Notes under the pieces: generated by a model
What the model was told of the DNA's origin: nothing
What the model saw: only the letters and a program-made list of their open reading frames with translations
Database searches by the model: none
NCBI GenBank assembly: GCA_027081115.1
Contig: JALWLD010000079.1
Coordinates: 43,225 to 107,224 of the forward strand
Source: Sulfurovum sp.
GTDB taxonomy: Bacteria; Campylobacterota; Campylobacteria; Campylobacterales; Sulfurovaceae
Length of the DNA: 64,000 nt
Reading direction: 5' to 3'
Program-made: the position numbers and the translations under genes
In this document: in pieces, positions 17,568 to 25,561 of the stretch
How positions within the stretch are numbered: position 1 is the first letter of the stretch
Layout of the letters: each line of letters opens with the position of its first letter

Positions 17568-17650
17568 ATGTGAGAAGTATAGTCATCTTAGGTTAACCGT
17601 ACACTAATATGATAGAATTAGAAATCAATAATAAAAACAGGAATGCAGAG

Positions 17651-18733
17651 ATGATAAAAAAAATACTTTTAGGGTTGGGTTTGGCCATAGCTCCATTGTG
17701 GGCAGTATCACTCGAACAGCAGATAGGACAGATGCTCATGGTTGGGTTTCATGGTACCTCTGCACCCAAAAATAGCCAGATATGTAAAGATATCAGACAA
17801 TACAATATAGGTGCAGTTATTTTGTTTGACTACAATCCTGTCAACAAGAACAAGCCCAAAAATATAGCCAGCAGGAGACAGCTTAAAAATCTTACTTCTG
17901 AACTTCAGGCATGTTCGCATGATGGTAAACTACTGATAGCTGTCGATCAGGAAGGTGGCAAAGTACAGAGGCTTAAAAGCAAATATGGTTTTTTTGGAAA
18001 ATTCCCTAAAGCATCTTCTGTCATCCACATGGATCAACGTCATATCCGTAGTACTTACTTGAAGATGGCAAAAGAGTTGAAGTCTGTAGGTATCAACTAT
18101 GACCTTGCACCCGTAGTGGACCTTGATATCAATATGAAGAATCATGTTATTCATGGACTTGGACGTTCTTATGGTAAAGACCCAAAAGTTGTTGCAAAGT
18201 ACGCCAGTACATTCATTGATGCGATGAACCATTATGGTGTATTGACTTCTCTTAAACATTTTCCGGGACATGGCTCTTCTGTAGGTGATACACATAAAGG
18301 GTATGTGGATGTAACAAAGTTATGGAAAGAGGTCGAGCTTGAGCCCTATAGACTTTTAAAGAACAAAGCAGATACGGTCATGGTTGCACATGTGTTTAAT
18401 AAACGTATAGATACAAAGTATCCTGCGACACTTTCTGCAAAAACAGTGAATGGACTACTTAGAAAGAAATTGGGATATAAGGGTGTGGTAATAACCGATG
18501 ACCTCCAGATGGGAGCTATTTCTCAAAAGTATGGTTTAAAAAATACACTGCAGTTGGCAATTAATGCAGGGGATGATATTTTACTTTTTGGAAATCAACT
18601 TGATCCTAAAAAAGTTGTAAGTTCAAAGAGGTTGGTCGATACGATCAAGAGTCTTGTAAAAAGTGGAAAAGTAAGTAAGCAACGAATCACAAATTCATAT
18701 AACAGAATTCAAAGACTGAAGAGAAAACTCTAA
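17651..18733 (+). CDS. GH3 beta-N-acetylhexosaminidase, NagZ-like, exported
   Basis: Removes N-acetylglucosamine from peptidoglycan fragments. The ATG at 17651 is chosen because it opens directly into a signal peptide (MIKKILLGLGLAIAPLWA); an upstream in-frame ATG at 17609 adds 14 polar residues. The 360-residue GH3 domain shows QMLMVGFHG, AVDQEGGKVQRL, NYDLAPVVDLD, the catalytic-loop motif KHFPGHGSS (His acid/base loop) and the nucleophile region VITDDLQMGAI. A periplasmic GH3 differs from cytoplasmic E. coli NagZ, so cell-wall remodelling in place is likely. Preceded by the tandem RNA-like repeats. Confidence 0.9.
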   Translation: MIKKILLGLGLAIAPLWAVSLEQQIGQMLMVGFHGTSAPKNSQICKDIRQYNIGAVILFDYNPVNKNKPKNIASRRQLKNLTSELQACSHDGKLLIAVDQEGGKVQRLKSKYGFFGKFPKASSVIHMDQRHIRSTYLKMAKELKSVGINYDLAPVVDLDINMKNHVIHGLGRSYGKDPKVVAKYASTFIDAMNHYGVLTSLKHFPGHGSSVGDTHKGYVDVTKLWKEVELEPYRLLKNKADTVMVAHVFNKRIDTKYPATLSAKTVNGLLRKKLGYKGVVITDDLQMGAISQKYGLKNTLQLAINAGDDILLFGNQLDPKKVVSSKRLVDTIKSLVKSGKVSKQRITNSYNRIQRLKRKL

Positions 18734-18774
18734 AAAAAGGAAGAAGTACAGGGTTGCAATGACTCTGCATTGGA

Positions 18775-19233
18775 TTAATCCAAAAATGTTAAAAAAGTAT
18801 CCTGCCCAAACTTCATAGCCAGCATCTTTGCATTGGCACCTCTTTGGTTTGCTATACTCTGATCTGCCCCTTTTTCAACAAGAATTTTTCCAAATTCAGG
18901 TTTGGAATCGATGATCGCTTCCATGAGTGGTGTCCAGCCAACAGCATCTACAAAGTCAATGTTTGCTCCATTGTCTAGAAGGTATCTAAAGATCTCCATC
19001 TGTCCGTAACGAATGGCATTGTGCAAAAGTGAAGAACCAAAGTCTCCTGTCTCTGAAGCGTTGACATCAACCCCCGCATCTAAAAAAGCTTTGACCATCT
19101 CAAGTTCGCCATGTTTGACAAAGTGTGAGACCACTTTAAAAAGGTCAATATCCTTGGAGAGACCGGCTTTTTTTAAAGATTCATTTTTATTTTTGATAAA
19201 AGGGTATTGCGTGTTAAGTTCTTCTAATGTCAT
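18775..19233 (-). CDS. Ankyrin-repeat protein
   Basis: 152 residues with no signal peptide. About three to four ankyrin repeats are visible: LEMVKAFLDAGVDVNASE, SSLLHNAIRYGQMEIFRYLL followed by DNGANIDFVD, and GWTPLMEAIIDSKPEFGKIL followed by VEKGADQSI. This is a protein-protein interaction module of unknown partner. It is divergent from the TetR gene and convergent with the NagZ-like gene. No regulatory or enzymatic domain is fused to it. Confidence 0.85.
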   Translation of the reverse strand: MTLEELNTQYPFIKNKNESLKKAGLSKDIDLFKVVSHFVKHGELEMVKAFLDAGVDVNASETGDFGSSLLHNAIRYGQMEIFRYLLDNGANIDFVDAVGWTPLMEAIIDSKPEFGKILVEKGADQSIANQRGANAKMLAMKFGQDTFLTFLD

Positions 19234-19341
19234 TAAAATCCTTTGATTACTAGTTATATATACGATTATAACGCATTTGGATTAATAATAATAAAATAGT
19301 TCTGATCTCCTTTCTTTGAATAGTTTTTAAGATAGATAGAG

Positions 19342-19367
19342 TATAATTTTATATTGACCGATGGTCA
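19342..19367 (+). promoter_or_regulatory. Promoter (-10 TATAAT) with overlapping TetR-type operator
   Basis: TATAAT at 19342-19347 is followed by the perfect dyad TGACC-GAT-GGTCA at 19355-19367, which covers the expected transcription start. The TetR gene starts 24 nt later, with AAAGGG as ribosome site. The layout predicts autorepression of the tetR-efflux operon. Confidence 0.65.
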
Positions 19368-19391
19368 GTCATTAATTTTAAAGGGTTTATA

Positions 19392-19988
19392 TTGGCAATT
19401 ATAGTTGATAAAGAAGCAAAACGGAACACCATCGCTTGTTCATGTAAAGAGATTTTGCTTCAGCATGGGATCAATAACCTAACCATCTCTAAGATTGCAC
19501 AGACTGCGGGAGTAGGCAAAGGGACGATCTATGAATATTTTGAAAATAAAGAAGATATTGTTTTTGAAATCATCACTGTTTTTATTGCAGAGTATGAACA
19601 GATACTGCAGGAGCTTATTGCCCAAAATATAAGTACAAAAGAGAAAGTCTTTCATTTTCTGTGTCAAATACATGATGATGAAGAGGGGAAACGCCAACTC
19701 AAGATATACAGAGAGTTTCTGGCTATTTCATTATCTAATGGTACAGAAGGTATGATCGCATTTAATACAAAGTGTCGTATGCAATTTTCAACTATATTGG
19801 AAAAGATTTTGCAAGAGGGTGTTGAAAAAAAAGAGATTAAAACTGAAGCCTTGGAGTTTGTTTCTGCTTTGCTTGTTTATAAACTGGGGCTGGTAGTGGA
19901 AGCCCAGACGGCAGATCTGGATGTAAAAAAAGATGCAGAGGCGTATTTAAATGCCTTGTTTGCACTTATAGAGATAAAGGAAAAATAG
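19392..19988 (+). CDS. TetR/AcrR-family repressor of the efflux operon
   Basis: 198 residues starting at a TTG codon (AAAGGG lies 7 nt upstream; no better ATG exists in frame). The N-terminal helix-turn-helix reads LTISKIAQTAGVGKGTIYEYF with ENKEDI following, textbook TetR. The C-terminal ligand domain is helical and ends in a hydrophobic segment. The stop abuts the TolC gene start with no gap, so it is the first gene of the operon it likely controls through the TGACC-GAT-GGTCA operator. Comparable in role to CmeR of Campylobacter; the ligand is unknown. Confidence 0.9.
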   Translation: MAIIVDKEAKRNTIACSCKEILLQHGINNLTISKIAQTAGVGKGTIYEYFENKEDIVFEIITVFIAEYEQILQELIAQNISTKEKVFHFLCQIHDDEEGKRQLKIYREFLAISLSNGTEGMIAFNTKCRMQFSTILEKILQEGVEKKEIKTEALEFVSALLVYKLGLVVEAQTADLDVKKDAEAYLNALFALIEIKEK

Positions 19989-21236
19989 ATGAAGATATTA
20001 CTGTTCATTGTACTGCCACTGTTTCTTTTTGGACAAAGCTACGGGTTGAAGACATTTATACGTAATGCTTCTAAAACCAATGGTTTACTCAAAGCAAAAG
20101 AGATCAATATCAAAGCAAGTAAGGAGAAGATAGAGGCGGCAAAAAGTGCTTATTGGCCTACAGTAGATGTAGGTGCCGACTATAACCTGAATACACCGAA
20201 TTATGTGGTAAGTCCCGGACAGGAGGGAAATCTCTATGCGGTTGTCTCAGTAGATCTTTATGATGGAGGACGCAAAGATGCGATCTTGCGTGGTAAAGGG
20301 TTTGAACATGAAGCTTCATTTTTTGAAAAATCGGCATTTGAGAAGAGTATTACATTGGAAATAGTACGACACTATTATGGAATACAGACGATTAAAGCCA
20401 CACTTAAGGCTTTGGAAAAACGTGCAGAAGAGTTAAAAGCTCAGATCTTGCGTGTTAAAAAGTTTCGTGGTGCAGGGCTCTCTACCCAGGAAGATATTGA
20501 TAAGTTGGTTTCTGTTTATGAGAACAATAACTTTACGATAGAAAATACCAAACTCTCTTTGGAGAGAGCAGAGGAGAATTTAAAGTTGATTTCAGGACTT
20601 AGTGCAAAACAGTTGCACAGAAACTATTTTGTGGAGCCAAGAGGTATACATTTTGAAACATTTGAAACTATTAAAATGTTACAGGCAAAGGCCAATGCAG
20701 TAGGAGAAAATGCGAATGCATTGGATGCAGGCTATAAGCCGCAGGTTAATCTTTCTGATACGTACTATACTACCCATTATGATGATTTTGTATCTGCACC
20801 AGGATTTAGTGGAGATGAATTTTTGATAGATCGTCAAAATATATTGACACTTCAAGTAAATATGAGACTATTTGACAATGGCAAGATGGCAAAAGAGAGT
20901 GAAGCGGTAAAGTATCAGAAACTGGCACTACTTTCTCAAATAGAACATGCTAAAAAAGAGCAACAGATGAACTACCGTTTGGCAGGGAAAAGCTTGCATA
21001 CCAGTCGTGCAAAACTTAAAAGTTCTAAGGCTGCACTTAAAGCAGCCAAGAGTACTTATGGGGTTATTCGTCAGAAATTTGAGGTAGGACTTGTAGACAA
21101 CATTACTTTTTTGGATGCCTTGGCACAAAGAACATTGGCGTATGCACGTTACAAAGAGACCATTTATGATTATGAAGTGAAAAAGTCTATCTATTACTAT
21201 TATGCAGGGAAAGACCCTAAGGAGTTTATACGATGA
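19989..21236 (+). CDS. TolC-family outer membrane efflux channel
   Basis: 415 residues with a signal peptide (MKILLFIVLPLFLFGQS). Two TolC-type halves of long amphipathic helices and beta segments are seen: AKEINIKASKEKIEAAKSAY, then GADYNLNTPNY, in the first, and the paralogous second half ending GLVDNITFLDALAQRTLAYA. Its last 4 nt overlap the adaptor gene (ATGA). It forms the exit duct of the tripartite pump with the next two genes. No lipobox was found, unlike OprM/CmeC. Confidence 0.9.
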   Translation: MKILLFIVLPLFLFGQSYGLKTFIRNASKTNGLLKAKEINIKASKEKIEAAKSAYWPTVDVGADYNLNTPNYVVSPGQEGNLYAVVSVDLYDGGRKDAILRGKGFEHEASFFEKSAFEKSITLEIVRHYYGIQTIKATLKALEKRAEELKAQILRVKKFRGAGLSTQEDIDKLVSVYENNNFTIENTKLSLERAEENLKLISGLSAKQLHRNYFVEPRGIHFETFETIKMLQAKANAVGENANALDAGYKPQVNLSDTYYTTHYDDFVSAPGFSGDEFLIDRQNILTLQVNMRLFDNGKMAKESEAVKYQKLALLSQIEHAKKEQQMNYRLAGKSLHTSRAKLKSSKAALKAAKSTYGVIRQKFEVGLVDNITFLDALAQRTLAYARYKETIYDYEVKKSIYYYYAGKDPKEFIR

Positions 21237-21967
21237 TACAGGTTAAAAGTTTGATATTGGGATTAATACTGGCATTCACAGGTTTGCAGGCTCAAGAGCT
21301 GTATGCGACCTTTACGGTAGAAGCCAAGCAGAGTGCCAACCTTGCTTTTACCACATCGGGTACAGTCGGAAAGGTAGAGGTAGATATCACTTCTTTGGTA
21401 AAAAAGGGGGAAGTTCTGGCCATACTGCAAAATAAAGATCTGTATGCAGCACTGGAGATTGCCAAGACTGCACTGAAGTATGCGAAAAGAGATTATGATC
21501 GACAGCGTAAAGTAAAAAAGCTGGTAGATGCACGTCAATTTGATACCTTTGCCTTTAAGTATGAAAGTGCTAAAGCACGGGTGGCATACCAGCAGGCACT
21601 TTTTGATAAAACCATACTTACAGCACCTTTTGACGGTATCATTATCCAGAAAAGTGTTGAGGTAGGAGATGTGGTCTCCGGTGCCATGATACGTACAGTT
21701 TTTAAGATACAGAGTAAACATGCAAGAAAGATCATTCTCTCTTTTGATCAGAAGTATTGGAAAGTGGTCAAAAAAGGACAAATGTTTCACTATCAACTAG
21801 ATGGAGACAATAAAAAGTACAGTGGCAAAATTTCTAAAGTCTACCCTTATGCTGACAGTGGGAACAGAAAGATCAAAGCTGAGGTGTTGGCAGATGATTT
21901 TATTGTAGGGTTGTTTGGCGAAGGCTATATTGAAATACCCGATACCCATACAGCAGACAAGAAGTAA
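21233..21967 (+). CDS. RND periplasmic adaptor (membrane fusion protein), short form
   Basis: 244 residues, shorter than the usual 350-400. A signal peptide precedes the lipoyl half-motif (LAFTTSGTVGKVEVDITSLV, then KKGEVLA). A short helical hairpin, the second half-motif (TAPFDGIIIQKSVEVGDVVS) and a beta-barrel domain follow. The membrane-proximal domain seems minimal. It is overlapped by the TolC gene and lies 6 nt before the transporter. The short coiled coil suggests a compact pump of the HAE1-type group found in Campylobacterota. Confidence 0.9.
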   Translation: MIQVKSLILGLILAFTGLQAQELYATFTVEAKQSANLAFTTSGTVGKVEVDITSLVKKGEVLAILQNKDLYAALEIAKTALKYAKRDYDRQRKVKKLVDARQFDTFAFKYESAKARVAYQQALFDKTILTAPFDGIIIQKSVEVGDVVSGAMIRTVFKIQSKHARKIILSFDQKYWKVVKKGQMFHYQLDGDNKKYSGKISKVYPYADSGNRKIKAEVLADDFIVGLFGEGYIEIPDTHTADKK

Positions 21968-21973
21968 TACGCT

Positions 21974-24900
21974 ATGTATAAATTAGCAATAAACAGACCT
22001 ATTAGCACATTGATGTATGTGTTAACACTGGTGATCTTTGGATTTATGTCTTTTAAATCCATGCCTTCAGCACTTTTCCCAAATATTGACTTTCCTATGG
22101 TTACAGTTAAGACTATCTACCCTGGAGCAGAAGCGAGTACCATAGAGTCTCAGGTTACGGATAAGATTGAGGAGGCTATTTCTCGTATTGGAGGAGTAGA
22201 CAAGATTATATCTACTTCTTCTGAAGGGGCTTCAGTCATTATGGTACAGTTCTTTTTGGAACGTGATATCAATGAGGCAACCAATGATGTACGAGATAAA
22301 GTAGCAGCTGTACTGCTACCAAAAGATGCCAAAATGCCATTGGTCTCAAAACTGGATATCGGTGGGGCATCGGTGATTAATATTTTTGTAACCGCTAAAA
22401 ATGACACCATTCCAAATCTTATGCTTTTTGCAGATGAAAAAGTAAAGCCGGCACTACAGAAGATCAACGGTGTGGGGGCTATTAATATCATTGGATATAA
22501 AGACAGAGAAATCAAGATTTATCCCGATCCAAAGATGTTGAATAAGTTTGGGATTACCGTAACTGAACTCAACCGAATAGTTGCCTCCGAGAATGTAAAG
22601 ATCGGTGGGGGTAAACTGATATCAGCTACCAAAGAGTTTACGCTGAAGACAAGAGCAGATGCTTTGACAGTGGAAGCTTTGGGCAATATCCAGATTAAAG
22701 ACAACATTAAACTTAAAGATATTGCAAAGATAGAAGATGCTATGTCTGATGCAAAGAGTTATGCTTCTTATAATGGTGTAGAGGGTGTTATGCTTGAAGT
22801 GCAGAAGATTTCTGGTACCAATACCATAGATATTGTACAAAGGGTTAAAGATACACTACCTGCCTTGAGATCATTGGCCGGAGAGAAGTATGAGATCAAG
22901 GCGTTGAATGATACTTCTCCATTTATTATTGCCTCTTTGGAACATGTGCAGTTTGACTTAATCTATGGTTCGTTTCTAGCTGTGATCATCATTTTCCTCT
23001 TTTTACGTAATATGACCATTACTTTTGTCTCCGCACTCTCTATTCCTGCATCCATTTACGGAACCTTTGCTTTGATGGATTATATGGGGTTTGACCTGAA
23101 TAAAATGACACTAATCGGGTTGACTCTTGCCATAGGTATTATTATTGATGATGCTATTGTTGTTATTGAAAATATCTATAAAAAAATGGAAGCAGGTATG
23201 AGTAAATTTGAAGCGGCAGTAGAGGGAACCAAGGAGATGGCTTTTACAATTATGGCAATTTCTGCAATGCTTTTGGCAGTATTTATCCCTGTATCATTCA
23301 TGTCAGGAATTGTAGGAAAATTCTTTGAATCTTTTGCTATGACCGTTGGGTTTGCGGTCATCATCTCTTACACCGTGGCATTGAGTTTTATACCAAGTCT
23401 CTCTGCTAGGGTATTGAAAAAAGATGAGAGTAGATTTTACTCTATGACAGAGCCGATCTTTAAGATGATGGAGAAGATCTATGAGGGTATTTTAAAAGCT
23501 GTTTTACGTTTTAAAGTCATCACACTTATAGGTGTATTACTTCTCTTTTTCTTCTCTTTGGGTCTTTTCCCAAAAATCGGTATGGATTTTATCCCAAAAG
23601 AGGACAAGGCGGAGTTTGAGGTACACATCAAAGCAGATGCCTCGGTCTCTCTTGAAGAGATGATTCGAAAATCAAAAAGTGTGGAAGATCTGGTGCATAA
23701 GAATAAAGATGTACTCTATACTACACTGAGTGTAGGCTATAACGCTGCCCAGGAGAAACATAAATCGGTTATTTATGTAAAGTTGACAGACAGAAGTAAG
23801 CGAAGTATCAATCAAGAGCAAGTGATTCAAAATTTAAGAGGGGAGTTGATCCCGTACCAGAAAGATCTTTTTATTACTGCTGCTGCCATACCTAATATTA
23901 AAGGTGCGGGGGTCTCTGTTCCTTATCAGATTGTTCTAAAGTCAGACTCTTTTGAATCTTTGAAAGTGGCTGCTAAAAACTTGACAGAGTATCTTGCCGG
24001 AAAAAAAGGATTTGTCGATATCGATACCAACCTGGATGACGGAAAACCTCAAATAGATATCAACATTAACAGAAACAATGCCAACAGACTTGGGATCACC
24101 GCTTCTCATATCGCACAAACCATAGCAACAGCATTTTCATCCGATCTTGAACTCTCTTATTTTGAAGAGAAAGGGAAGCAGTACAATATTACATTGAGGG
24201 TTCCTGATGAGAACAGGGTTACTATTGATGATATTAAAAAATTGCAACTCAGAGCCAAAAATGGAGAGTTGGTATATTTGGATGGTCTTGTTACCTTTAC
24301 CAAAAGTAATTCTTTAGCGACTATTAACCATTTTGACAGACAGAGACAGGTAACAGTCTTTTCTGATCTATTTGGACTGGACCTTGGAGGTGCAGTTAGC
24401 TATACTCGCGAGGGGATCGATGCTCTTTTGCCTAAAGGTGTAAGTTACAGATTTACAGGGTTCGCAGAAGAGATGGAGAAGACAGGTAAAGCCTTTGGGG
24501 CGGCACTTGGACTCTCTGTTATTTTAATGTTCATTATCTTGGCAATACTCTATGAGTCTCTCATCCAACCTATTATTATTATGGTGGCCCTGCCATTGAG
24601 TATTATTGGGGTTATGTGGGCACTTTATCTAAGTGGTTTACAGTTCTCATTGTTTGTCATGATTGGTTTTATGCTATTGATGGGGATGGTTGGAAAAAAT
24701 GCTGTTTTGCTGGTAGATTTTGCGAATGATGCCGTAGAAAAAGGAAAAAATGCAGATGAAGCATTGATCGAAGCAGGAGAGAAGAGGCTGCGTCCTATTC
24801 TTATGACTACGATTGCCATGATCTTTGCGATGCTTCCTTTGGCATTTGGGACAGGGTTGGGGTCAGAGACCAATGCTCCAATGGCTATTGCAATTATCGG

Positions 24901-25015
24901 TGGACTTTTAAGTTCGATGTTCTTAACGCTCTTAGTTGTACCTGTCATTTACAAAATGATCAACCCGATAGACAGATGGTTCCGTAAATTTTATGAGACA
25001 GGGAGAGTAGAGTAG
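21974..25015 (+). CDS. RND efflux transporter (HAE1/AcrB-like)
   Basis: Proton-driven inner-membrane pump of 1013 residues with the expected 12 membrane helices and two large periplasmic loops. Helix 4 carries the paired Asp of the proton relay (GIIIDDAIVVIENIYKKME). Helix 10 keeps the matching Lys (GMVGKNAVLLVDFAN). Both features indicate an active pump. It ends the tetR-tolC-adaptor-RND operon and converges with ruvX with 3 nt between stops. Substrates cannot be read from sequence; drugs, bile-like compounds or fatty acids are common. Confidence 0.95.
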   Translation: MYKLAINRPISTLMYVLTLVIFGFMSFKSMPSALFPNIDFPMVTVKTIYPGAEASTIESQVTDKIEEAISRIGGVDKIISTSSEGASVIMVQFFLERDINEATNDVRDKVAAVLLPKDAKMPLVSKLDIGGASVINIFVTAKNDTIPNLMLFADEKVKPALQKINGVGAINIIGYKDREIKIYPDPKMLNKFGITVTELNRIVASENVKIGGGKLISATKEFTLKTRADALTVEALGNIQIKDNIKLKDIAKIEDAMSDAKSYASYNGVEGVMLEVQKISGTNTIDIVQRVKDTLPALRSLAGEKYEIKALNDTSPFIIASLEHVQFDLIYGSFLAVIIIFLFLRNMTITFVSALSIPASIYGTFALMDYMGFDLNKMTLIGLTLAIGIIIDDAIVVIENIYKKMEAGMSKFEAAVEGTKEMAFTIMAISAMLLAVFIPVSFMSGIVGKFFESFAMTVGFAVIISYTVALSFIPSLSARVLKKDESRFYSMTEPIFKMMEKIYEGILKAVLRFKVITLIGVLLLFFFSLGLFPKIGMDFIPKEDKAEFEVHIKADASVSLEEMIRKSKSVEDLVHKNKDVLYTTLSVGYNAAQEKHKSVIYVKLTDRSKRSINQEQVIQNLRGELIPYQKDLFITAAAIPNIKGAGVSVPYQIVLKSDSFESLKVAAKNLTEYLAGKKGFVDIDTNLDDGKPQIDININRNNANRLGITASHIAQTIATAFSSDLELSYFEEKGKQYNITLRVPDENRVTIDDIKKLQLRAKNGELVYLDGLVTFTKSNSLATINHFDRQRQVTVFSDLFGLDLGGAVSYTREGIDALLPKGVSYRFTGFAEEMEKTGKAFGAALGLSVILMFIILAILYESLIQPIIIMVALPLSIIGVMWALYLSGLQFSLFVMIGFMLLMGMVGKNAVLLVDFANDAVEKGKNADEALIEAGEKRLRPILMTTIAMIFAMLPLAFGTGLGSETNAPMAIAIIGGLLSSMFLTLLVVPVIYKMINPIDRWFRKFYETGRVE

Positions 25016-25018
25016 GTT

Positions 25019-25405
25019 TTAGACTTTGAGGTATCGCTCTAAAATGATTTTGGCAGCCACAGAGTCCACTCTACCATCTTTTTTATGTTTAAAGTCTCCC
25101 ATAGTAAGCTCCTTTGCCTCAAAGCTACTTCCCTGTTCATCCTGATATACCACAGGGATCTGTAGTTCCAGCAATGAGACAAAGTGTTTAATACGCCTCT
25201 CCATCTCTTCTTCACTGGATCCGCCTTTGGGAAGACCGACAATCAGTTGTTCTATCTCCCACTCATTTAAAAAGATGTTGATATCTCGTGCTGCCTGATT
25301 TCTGTTTTTTCGAAGTATGGCATCTTGAGGTAATACAATACTCCCATCCAGGCAGATAGCCATACCAATACGTTTGAGTCCTACATCTATGCTTGCTAAT
25401 TTCAT
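25019..25405 (-). CDS. ruvX: Putative pre-16S rRNA nuclease / Holliday junction resolvase-like YqgF
   Basis: 128-residue RNase H-fold protein, involved in 16S rRNA 5' maturation or Holliday junction processing. The start MKLASIDVGLKRIGMA has the first catalytic Asp. LIVGLPKGGSS and the YQDEQGSSFEA segment hold the other conserved blocks, and the final Asp is in GRVDSVAAKIILE. In C. jejuni this gene follows dprA; here it is separated from dprA by the efflux/NagZ cassette. Confidence 0.9.
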   Translation of the reverse strand: MKLASIDVGLKRIGMAICLDGSIVLPQDAILRKNRNQAARDINIFLNEWEIEQLIVGLPKGGSSEEEMERRIKHFVSLLELQIPVVYQDEQGSSFEAKELTMGDFKHKKDGRVDSVAAKIILERYLKV

Positions 25406-25561
25406 AGAGGTATTATAGCCTATAGATTGGGTTAAAAAGTTAATACTTTGTAAACTATTATAAATTTTTATTTATATTAATAAATAAAATATTTTTCTTA
25501 TGATAGAATATCTCTTTTACATGAGATACAATATGGTAATTACGAAAACAAGGAGTGGGAA

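Larger units (their letters stand above)
17264..17626. repeat. Tandem direct repeat, two units about 205-209 nt apart
   Basis: Each unit holds a stem-closed element of 94-100 nt, a 26-nt spacer, a TTAACCGT box and an AT-rich TAATA..ATAGA stretch. Unit 1 spans about 17264-17417 and unit 2 about 17474-17626. The spacer 17418-17472 is unrelated AT-rich DNA. Together the units fill most of the ~500-nt gap between the TlpA-like and NagZ-like genes. Confidence 0.7.

Noticed and set aside
18733..18775. CAATG/CATTG repeat between the NagZ-like and ankyrin genes as a shared terminator
   Set aside because: Five pairs only and no T-run on either strand.
22150..22515. 121-codon minus-strand frame inside the RND gene
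   Set aside because: Ser/Thr/Ile-rich antisense shadow of a strongly coding gene; no ribosome site or family match.
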